From the NCBI RefSeq assembly GCF_008298035.1, contig NZ_CP042910.1, positions 3,983,001 to 4,047,000 of the forward strand: a stretch of 64,000 nt of DNA, in the 5' to 3' direction. Within the stretch, counting starts at the first letter, position 1; each line of letters starts with the position of its first letter. The notes beneath the pieces were generated by a model. It made no database searches and was not told the DNA's origin. It was given only the letters and a program-made list of their open reading frames with translations. Both the position numbers and the translations under genes were made by a program. Source of the DNA: Gimesia maris (GTDB lineage Bacteria; Planctomycetota; Planctomycetia; Planctomycetales; Planctomycetaceae). Positions 51,309 to 57,826 of the stretch are shown here, one piece after another.

Positions 51309-52211
51309 TCACGGCAGGATCGCAAACACCCGTGCCGGAAAACCCGAACCTCCCTTGGGCTTGGGAAATGTCACCACAGCCAGGGCTCCTGCCTCGGGAA
51401 GTTGATCCAGGTTCGTGAGCAGTTCAATCTGATAATGGTTCTGACTCAGGATGTAGGTCTCCAGGGAATAGTCGTCTTCGGTGGTCGCGCTGCCAGGGTC
51501 GGTGTCGGTCGTTTCGTGACCGGAAGCGGTGATGCCGCGCACTTCGTAGAGATACTTGAGCACTTCCAGACTCCAGCCCGGATAATGGGCCACACCGTTT
51601 TTGTCTTTATTATGCATGGCACTTTGATCGGGCCAGCGTTTGGACCAGTCGGTCCGCATCACAGCAAATGCATTTTTGGGAACCGGGCCGTGCTGCGCCT
51701 CCCACTGGCGGACATCATCCATCGTGATCGTGTAGTCCGGATTCTTTTCGACCGCTGCATGCACATCAAAAACGACCAGAGGCATGATCATTTCCCTGAC
51801 GTCAATCTCATCCAGCGTGCGGCCCCCTTTGACAAAATGCGCAGGCGGATCGGCGTGTGTCCCCCACTGACCGACATGACAGTACATCTGCGCGAAAAAG
51901 CCCGATCCGAGCGTATCGGGCCGTTTGTCGTACCAGTAAATGGTCTTCACACTCTCATCGGGAAAACCAGGCCAGTGCGGAATCCCCGGCTCAAAGGCAT
52001 GCGTCAGGTCAACGAACTTCTTCTGCTGCAGAACCTCATACACCTGCGCCAGAGTGATCTCTCCCGTCCTGTTCTGAGTCGCCTCCGTCGCAACGACTTC
52101 TGAGACCGGCGACGGAGTTTCCTGGCTGCAACCGCTGATCCCCGGAAGCAGCAGGCAGAGAAATGTCAAAGCAGCGATACGTTGATGGCAGGTGGTGTGA
52201 ATCTGAATCAT
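51309..52211 (-). CDS. Cyclase-family lipoprotein (kynurenine formamidase-like fold)
   Basis: 300 residues with a lipoprotein signal (ALTFLCLLLPGISGC, lipobox). The metal motif GQWGTHADPPAHF corresponds to HxGTHxDxPxH of the cyclase family, with a Trp in place of the first His. Other landmarks are KFVDLTHAFEPGIPHWPGF near residue 65 and GVAHYPGWSLEVLKYL and GHETTDTDPG further on. Members hydrolyse formyl amides or related bonds; here the lipid anchor places the enzyme outside the cytoplasm, unlike typical kynurenine formamidases. Substrate unknown. Confidence 0.88.
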   Translation of the reverse strand: MIQIHTTCHQRIAALTFLCLLLPGISGCSQETPSPVSEVVATEATQNRTGEITLAQVYEVLQQKKFVDLTHAFEPGIPHWPGFPDESVKTIYWYDKRPDTLGSGFFAQMYCHVGQWGTHADPPAHFVKGGRTLDEIDVREMIMPLVVFDVHAAVEKNPDYTITMDDVRQWEAQHGPVPKNAFAVMRTDWSKRWPDQSAMHNKDKNGVAHYPGWSLEVLKYLYEVRGITASGHETTDTDPGSATTEDDYSLETYILSQNHYQIELLTNLDQLPEAGALAVVTFPKPKGGSGFPARVFAILP

Positions 52212-52338
52212 CTCTGGTCTCGAATGTTTAAGTGGAATTGCAGCCAGCTGAAAATAAATTTGCTCTCCGTTGATTTTCCTGTAATGATGAGCTCTCTACA
52301 AGCATTATATGCTCCCCGATTCCGCCGAGGGCTCCCTG

Positions 52339-53031
52339 ATGACAAACTCACCACTTCGCAAGAAAATCGGTTACACAATGCTGATGCTCCTGGTTCTGGT
52401 TGTGGCATTTGATCAGTTCTTGCGCTATTGTCAGACTCGACTTGAACCTTATAACGGCACTCCCCCGCTCAAAAACACGATGAAATTGCTGGGGCTGGCG
52501 CTCCATAATTATCAAGAGCGACATGGGTCACTGCCAGATGACATCAGGGACACATCAACGGGCGAGAACCTGCTCAGCTGGCGTGTGCTTCTACCTGAAG
52601 AAGTGAGTGAGACGCTGCCTGGTTATCAAAATTCGGAACCGTGGGACGCCCCCGGCAACCGCGCCCTGACGGGCTCTCTTCCCGATCTGTATGAACATGC
52701 GGACAATGGCTTGCCGGTCACACTGAGTGACCAGCGTGAGGCAGGCCTGACAAGTGCCCTGGGGGTGAAAAATCCCAGCGGTAACTGGAACGGCACCGAC
52801 CCGGACAGCGAGCCAGTCCTATATATTAACAACAAACCGGTCCTTTGCGTCGGCGTCGCTGCAGCGGGACGAGTCCCCTGGACCAGACCGGTCGATTATT
52901 CGATCTCCGAGGTAATCGATAAACTAGAGCAGGACCAGACCAGTCCCTCACCCACAATCCTGTTCGCCCTCTTCGCAGACGGCTACGTCGTCCCGCCCCC
53001 GTTCACCTGGAAGCTGAGCGCGCCTGAGTAA
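52339..53031 (+). CDS. DUF1559-like protein with single N-terminal membrane helix
   Basis: 230 residues from ATG 52339; a second ATG at 52309 is possible. One helix (IGYTMLMLLVLVVAFDQFL) anchors a shortened DUF1559-type domain: LLGLALHNYQERHGSLPDDI, LLSWRVLLPEE and EPWDAPGNRALTG are clearly related to the same segments in the other three DUF1559 proteins of the window, and LFADGYVVPPP replaces the usual CDGS end. The usual prepilin methylation motif is missing, so it is not a classic pseudopilin. Role unknown. Confidence 0.8.
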   Translation: MTNSPLRKKIGYTMLMLLVLVVAFDQFLRYCQTRLEPYNGTPPLKNTMKLLGLALHNYQERHGSLPDDIRDTSTGENLLSWRVLLPEEVSETLPGYQNSEPWDAPGNRALTGSLPDLYEHADNGLPVTLSDQREAGLTSALGVKNPSGNWNGTDPDSEPVLYINNKPVLCVGVAAAGRVPWTRPVDYSISEVIDKLEQDQTSPSPTILFALFADGYVVPPPFTWKLSAPE

Positions 53032-53134
53032 TCGATGACAACATGCTGAATGATGTCTCTTCAGTTCATTTTTCGGTTCTTGACCTCTTTTATGTACACT
53101 TAGATTAGATTCAAACTGACACATAATTACCGAA

Positions 53135-53701
53135 TTACGACCGCATCCTTTTTCGGTGAGCCAACCGATAACATGTTCGCCAACTCATGGTTGGAAACAG
53201 CGAGTGAAGCTGAAAACATGTTGGTCCCGTGAGCTTGTCAAACGAATTGCGAACTGACTCGACTGCTTTCGGGTACGCATTCAGGAGCAGTTGATAGTCC
53301 TGCAAACAGATCAAATAATTCTGAGGAAGGTGTCTTTCAAAATGAGTTCGTTCATCATTGCCGTATTGGGCCTGGATCATGAACAGTTCAAAATACGTTG
53401 CAAAACCTTCTTCAAGCCCGCTTGCGTTTCCGCGGGTGCCATCGGTAACGTGCAAGTGTGCAGACTCATGGGCGAGATTTGCGAAGAAGGTCGGTTCGTA
53501 TTGCATTGCATTTGGGCCGACATAAACAGTGGCATTATCTCCGTGTAAATCAAATGTGGGGCCCTCATTCGATAGGAGAACACCATTCAATTGATATTCA
53601 TGCAGTGGTTCCCCAATCAAATTATTCAATACATCGCGAAATTCTGTCAGAAGAGCAGTTCCACGTTCCACCATCTCATCAGGCAGGTTTATACGCTTCA
53701 T
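53135..53701 (-). CDS. Small metallopeptidase-like protein with HExxH motif
   Basis: 188 residues from ATG 53701 (an in-frame TTG 53716 is the only longer start). No signal peptide. The zinc motif HESAH is at about 83-87 and is followed by LHVTDGTRGNASGLEEGFATYFELF, where EEGFATYF fits the third ligand and gluzincin pattern. The chain is much shorter than most known gluzincins. The C-terminus is basic (MSWRTCYRLAHRKRMRS). It is in its own transcription unit, between the DUF1559-like gene and a block of repeats. No family assigned. Confidence 0.7.
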   Translation of the reverse strand: MKRINLPDEMVERGTALLTEFRDVLNNLIGEPLHEYQLNGVLLSNEGPTFDLHGDNATVYVGPNAMQYEPTFFANLAHESAHLHVTDGTRGNASGLEEGFATYFELFMIQAQYGNDERTHFERHLPQNYLICLQDYQLLLNAYPKAVESVRNSFDKLTGPTCFQLHSLFPTMSWRTCYRLAHRKRMRS

Positions 53702-53740
53702 TTTATTGAAACTCAATCAACAGCCATAAAGGCCGAGTTT

Positions 53741-53780
53741 GAAGGGGTCAGACGCCGGTGTCTCATTTTCGCCCCCCCCT
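53741..53780. repeat. Palindromic sequence AGACGCCGGTGTCT
   Basis: A 14-bp near-perfect palindrome (53750-53763, one mismatched pair) preceded by GGGGTC and followed by a C-run. No gene covers it. Together with the REP-like copy downstream it makes this gap rich in palindromes. Confidence 0.4.
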
Positions 53781-53858
53781 TTGTCTTGCCTCAATTCTCT
53801 TAAATTAGGAGACGGTAAGGGGCCTCACTGTTTTCTGTCACTATACCAGTCGTTTTCT

Positions 53859-53905
53859 CTGACAGTTTCCTGCTCGCTGCGCTCGGCCCGAATTACATTC
53901 GGGCC
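53859..53905 (-). repeat. REP-like element, copy 2
   Basis: A perfect 9-bp stem with a 3-nt loop (GGCCCGAAT-TAC-ATTCGGGCC, 53885-53905) adjoins a 26-bp block (53859-53884) that is 25/26 identical, in reverse orientation, to 47761-47786. The hairpin stems differ in sequence between the copies but not in position. Confidence 0.75.
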
Positions 53906-53964
53906 TATCTATTCGATTCACTAACTCTGTTGATTGATCGTGTGGTTCATGGTCCGCAGCCAAA

Positions 53965-55032
53965 TCACTCACCATGCCAGCCGCGCCAGGTCCAGATCAG
54001 GGTGTCGGCGAGTGTCTGTTCGAAGACTTTGCGGTCGCAGTGTCGGGTGCCTTTACTGAAGACGTAGCGGTAGTCGTAACCTTTGGCCTTGAGGGCAGCG
54101 GCAGTCCGTTTGTTGGCCATCACCCAGTTATGATAGGTGGACTCAGGATCTTTTGCGCGGAGGTCGTTTTCGGCGACGTGCGTGAAAATTCGCAGCGGCT
54201 TCTTGTCGCTGTTTTCGATCAGCTTCATGTTCGAATGGTATTCCCAGGCACCCAGGGGGTACTTTGCTTCTTCAGGGGCGTCGTCGTCCTGTTGATCGAC
54301 GAACGTGCCGGAATAGGTAATCAGGCGACGGAACAAATCGGGACGGAACCAGCCCATTGTCAGCGCCGCCGCTCCGCCCGAACTGCAGCCCATGGTAGCC
54401 CGGCCCCAGGGATTGTCGGTAAATGCAATATGGGGGTAAGCAGCTTTGATCTCTTTGTTGTTAAGAACCGCTGGCAGGATTTCGTCATTGATGAAGCGGG
54501 CATAGCGGTCGGACATCGTATCGTACTCCAGCCCCCGCTCACTCCCCTTGCCGTCGTTACCGCCATTCTGGACGCCAATCACGATAAACGCCGGCAGTCG
54601 ACGTGCGGGGTCTTTGGAGATCGTCAGGTTGTCCAACGCATTGCAGACCAGGTCCATACGGCTCGGCCCATCATGCGTCACCAGAATCGGTGCTTTCGTA
54701 CCATCTTTGTATTCCGCGGGAGCGTAGACGAATATCTTGCGAGTTTTTCGTACCTCTTTTTTAGGGTCGAGAGTCTTATCAGTTCCGGGAAAGATCTTAC
54801 TGTCTGCCAGAGGCATCTCAAATTCAAAATGTTTTCCTTTGGGATTTCCCAGATCAGTCAGATCGGGAGCAATCTGATATTTCGGCCCGATAACAAAATT
54901 GCCATTCCCTTTTTTTCCCGGATCCTCCGTATATTTCTCTGCAGATAACAGCAAACTGGAGGTAAAACCAGCCACAGCGACTGTGAGAAAATAACAGAGA
55001 TATTGAGAACGGAGCCGATAATTGAGCAGCAT
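53965..55032 (-). CDS. Exported esterase, enterochelin-esterase-like fold
   Basis: 355 residues from ATG 55032 (GTG 55044 is an alternative), with a signal peptide (YFLTVAVAGFTSSLLLSA). The alpha/beta hydrolase landmarks are the oxyanion segment APILVTHDGPSRMDLVCN, a nucleophile elbow GCSSGGAAAL (third Ser context) and a downstream Asp (HVAENDLRA) and His (GTRHCDRK). This matches the Fes-like/esterase D superfamily, which often acts on siderophores or carbohydrate esters. Substrate not known. It is separate from neighbouring genes. Confidence 0.88.
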   Translation of the reverse strand: MLLNYRLRSQYLCYFLTVAVAGFTSSLLLSAEKYTEDPGKKGNGNFVIGPKYQIAPDLTDLGNPKGKHFEFEMPLADSKIFPGTDKTLDPKKEVRKTRKIFVYAPAEYKDGTKAPILVTHDGPSRMDLVCNALDNLTISKDPARRLPAFIVIGVQNGGNDGKGSERGLEYDTMSDRYARFINDEILPAVLNNKEIKAAYPHIAFTDNPWGRATMGCSSGGAAALTMGWFRPDLFRRLITYSGTFVDQQDDDAPEEAKYPLGAWEYHSNMKLIENSDKKPLRIFTHVAENDLRAKDPESTYHNWVMANKRTAAALKAKGYDYRYVFSKGTRHCDRKVFEQTLADTLIWTWRGWHGE

Positions 55033-55224
55033 AAGTGATTCCACCGATTACAGGATGAATTTAAATTGAAAGCGTTTACCTATATATGAGCCTACACGAT
55101 CTGTGGATAACGTGCAATTTTCAAGCTGCAATTGGCGGGACGAGTACAAAGGTGTGTCGCATTGAAATAATATAAAATCGGGTAAAATCAGGTACACGAT
55201 CATAGAATGAGAAGAGAGACTGGC

Positions 55225-55458
55225 ATGTATTATCGAATCTTAAAAGCACCGCCGGGATATTCCTCCGATCAGAGTTTTATGCTCGTTCAATACCGCGATC
55301 TCGATTATGCTTCCCGCTGCGGAAGTGTGAAGAACAGCCTTGGCACTGAGTTTTTTGGGACCATTGAGGAAGCGAGACATTATTTACCAGTGACTGCCCG
55401 AAAGCTCCCATTTGAATCAGAGCACCAGTTCCTGGAACTGTGGGAAGAAGAAAGTTAA
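55225..55458 (+). CDS. Small protein of unknown function, first of a coupled pair
   Basis: 77 residues from ATG 55225, which has AGAGAG upstream; ATG 55207 would add six residues. The sequence (YYRILKAPPGYSSDQSFML, AEEARHYLP-like, then KLPFESEHQFLELWEEES) has an alpha-beta pattern and an acidic end. No family recognised. Its stop overlaps the next start (TAATG), so translation is coupled. Confidence 0.6.
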   Translation: MYYRILKAPPGYSSDQSFMLVQYRDLDYASRCGSVKNSLGTEFFGTIEEARHYLPVTARKLPFESEHQFLELWEEES

Positions 55459-55910
55459 TGGGATTCTTTTCTAATCTGCTGAAATGGTTTCAGCCTGAAG
55501 AGTATGACGATGCCGACTTAGGCCGATTGATCTCAGTCGGCAGTGGGGGCTGGGATGGCACATGGACCCTGCTACCTGGAGAAAGGGTAATCCCATTTAC
55601 GATTTGCGGCCGGCCAGAGACTATTTCCAGCGAACATCGCAGCTTCATGCTTCAGGTAAAAGACCGCTTCACCGAAATCGAGCAGGAACTCGCGCGGACC
55701 ATGTTCCGGGGGATCGATCCCCTCGACAATGGTTCCACACCGGAAGAAGTATTCTCACATATGAAACTCACCAGTGTCTACTTTACAGATCTCGACGCAT
55801 CCCCCAGGGAATGGCAAATCTGGTATGTGAATGATTTAGACCCCGCAGGCCATGCCATTGGCGTTGAAATGAAGGACTGGCAATACGACGGCTTCTCAAT
55901 GAACGGTTAA
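55458..55910 (+). CDS. Protein of unknown function, second of a coupled pair
   Basis: 150 residues from ATG 55458, chosen because it overlaps the upstream stop (TAATG); a GTG at 55440 is possible. Segments WDGTWTLLPGERVIPFTICG, FMLQVKDRFTEIEQELART and WQIWYVNDLDPAGHAIGVEMKDW form an alternating beta-rich fold like immunity- or DUF6985-type small domains, but I cannot prove the family. The acidic character and the pairing with a short upstream gene suggest a two-protein unit of unknown role. Confidence 0.6.
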   Translation: MGFFSNLLKWFQPEEYDDADLGRLISVGSGGWDGTWTLLPGERVIPFTICGRPETISSEHRSFMLQVKDRFTEIEQELARTMFRGIDPLDNGSTPEEVFSHMKLTSVYFTDLDASPREWQIWYVNDLDPAGHAIGVEMKDWQYDGFSMNG

Positions 55911-55998
55911 CAGCTGACTTCCTGGATCACTCGTTGACCGTACTACGGTAAGTTAACGAAGAAACGAGCGGTTCCGGAAAAGTCACCTTCGAATCAGT

Positions 55999-56424
55999 CT
56001 ACTTCTTGCTGGCAGCAGTCGCCGGGACATCGAAATCGAGGGTGGTTTCAGACTGTTCGGGGTCGATTTCTGCCGTCGCCTGATAATCTTCAAACAGCGG
56101 CGGGCGGATTTCATTGGATCCGGTTGCGGTGAAATCATAGCCGGTGATCAGGATCTGAATGGCTCCCGCGACTGTCCCCTTCCCGCCGGATGCGCCCGTA
56201 TCATACTTGCCCCCTTTGATCATGGCATAGCCTACAGGACCTTCGTTCCCTTTTTCCGCATCAGGCACGAACGTGATACGCCCACTTTCCAGGGGCGCCC
56301 CTTGATAGTTGATGGAGCCACTGACATCGTAACGTTCAGGGCCGTCATTTTTGCTTCCACAACCTGACAGACCGGTCAGCCAGAGAAACACACTCATCAA
56401 TACAGCAAACGACAGACGGTTCAT
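55999..56424 (-). CDS. Lipoprotein with carboxypeptidase-regulatory-like beta domain
   Basis: 141 residues with a lipoprotein signal (FAVLMSVFLWLTGLSGC, lipobox). The mature part has YDVSGSINYQGAPLESGRITFVPD and GAIQILITGYDFTA, the pattern of small transthyretin-like domains common in planctomycete lipoproteins. These usually follow DUF1559 genes, as here (77 bp downstream of the next gene). Likely an envelope protein; function unknown. Confidence 0.85.
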   Translation of the reverse strand: MNRLSFAVLMSVFLWLTGLSGCGSKNDGPERYDVSGSINYQGAPLESGRITFVPDAEKGNEGPVGYAMIKGGKYDTGASGGKGTVAGAIQILITGYDFTATGSNEIRPPLFEDYQATAEIDPEQSETTLDFDVPATAASKK

Positions 56425-56501
56425 CCAGTTATCTCCACATCAGACTCAAAAAGAAAATATGAAACAGTGAGAACAGACAGACGCTCAGGCAAACGATCGA
56501 C

Positions 56502-57479
56502 TTAGAATTCGCCCAGAACTTTACCGTCCGCCCGGTCGCCCAGGTTCCCATAGATGGCGATGCTGACGTTTTCGCTGATGAACCGCACGCTGCCATCGCA
56601 GAGTGTGAAATGCGCCCCGCCCGTGTGCAGACTGCCAAAGCCGTCACTGTCGACGACAAAGGGATAGACGCCGTCATCGTCGGGCGTACTGCGATTGATG
56701 GGACGCGTCGAATTTGTATTGCGGGAGACCAGTGTGTAGCGTTTGTGAATCCCGATTCCGCCCCAGGCACCGCCTGTTTCGTAGATGGAACTGCTGTCGA
56801 CTTCGGTGTATTGATTGTTACTGACTTCGCCTAATGCAATGGTATTACTCGTGCCATCGATGATATCACGAAAGCGAGTGGCTGAATTTGTGTAAAACAC
56901 CCCGGGCATCGGGTTCATTGAGGTCGCTTGTCCATAATTATTGATGTTACCTCGACAGCTGACATAACTGGAGCGGCCGTAACCGTTGATCGTTGTACCT
57001 TTATTGAACTGTGTGTCAGACGGACAGGAAAACACCGCTAGTGTGATGCCCAGTTGGTTGGTACTGTTTGGTGCCCGTAACAGACCATGGCCTGACACGA
57101 ATGAGCCCCCGTGGGCATACGACTGGTAATCGCTGTTGTCAAAACTCTGCAGGTTATACAGCGGCGCCTGATCCAGAAACGGAAGCAGGTAGATCCCCCA
57201 GGCGGGGTTATGGCCCACATAACGATGATCATTACTGGGAACCGGAGTCCCTCCCGAAGACATAAACTGTGGAACAGTCCAGCCGGGAGGAAACACCGAG
57301 TGGGCTTCATGATAATTATGCAGAGCGATACCCAGTTGTTTCAGATTGTTTTTGCAACTGGAGCGACGAGCCGCTTCCCTCGCCTGCTGGACCGCAGGGA
57401 GTAAAAGCGCAATTAAAACAGCAATGATGGCTATGACCACCAACAATTCGATCAGCGTAAATCCACGACGTTGCATCAT
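56502..57479 (-). CDS. DUF1559 protein with prepilin-type N-terminus
   Basis: 325 residues. It starts with the classic type IV pilin-like signal (RRGFTLIELLVVIAIIAVLI) that is cut after Gly and methylated, and then the DUF1559 signature (QQAREAARRSSCKNNLKQLG, then ALHNYHEAHSVFPPG). The C-terminal end has GGAHFTLCDGSVRFISENV, the family H-x9-DG mark. Typical length. ATG 57479 and ATG 57476 are both possible. It forms a two-gene unit with the lipoprotein gene at 55999-56424. A promoter is predicted 190 bp upstream. Confidence 0.95.
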   Translation of the reverse strand: MMQRRGFTLIELLVVIAIIAVLIALLLPAVQQAREAARRSSCKNNLKQLGIALHNYHEAHSVFPPGWTVPQFMSSGGTPVPSNDHRYVGHNPAWGIYLLPFLDQAPLYNLQSFDNSDYQSYAHGGSFVSGHGLLRAPNSTNQLGITLAVFSCPSDTQFNKGTTINGYGRSSYVSCRGNINNYGQATSMNPMPGVFYTNSATRFRDIIDGTSNTIALGEVSNNQYTEVDSSSIYETGGAWGGIGIHKRYTLVSRNTNSTRPINRSTPDDDGVYPFVVDSDGFGSLHTGGAHFTLCDGSVRFISENVSIAIYGNLGDRADGKVLGEF

Positions 57480-57675
57480 GAAATCCTGCTATTTAATGAA
57501 GAGGTAGGAAGGCAATAAAATACCGTAAATGCGAGCTCTGCATTTTTTAGCTGGAGGAAGGCTGAAAGCGATTCGTCATACGTGCACGCAAGCGGGATCG
57601 TGCTTTCACTCCATCTGTCTTCACCAAAGGAGTTGATTCTAGCTGACGAGACGAATCAATGTCTCTCGAAGTAGA

Positions 57676-57704
57676 TTCTTACGTACACTCAGTTCTTTGT
57701 CAAT
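57676..57704 (-). promoter_or_regulatory. Promoter of the DUF1559/lipoprotein pair
   Basis: On the minus strand TTGACA (57699-57704), 17 bp, then AAGAAT (57676-57681). The -35 box is perfect and the -10 box is 4/6. The leader is about 190 nt. The 347-bp gap between 57479 and 57827 holds nothing else I can support. Confidence 0.45.
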
Positions 57705-57826
57705 TTTTTAATGAACAAATTATTAAGTTTCCGGGGAAGAATCAGTAAAGACTTATCTGAACGCGCATCCCCCTCCTGAGTAAGTGACTGACTCTCAGGT
57801 CCGTTCCTGCTTCACCAGCCGTCTTG

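Noticed and set aside
53974-54948. A 324-residue plus-strand frame antisense to the esterase
   Set aside because: The esterase on the other strand has a signal peptide and catalytic residues; this frame has none.
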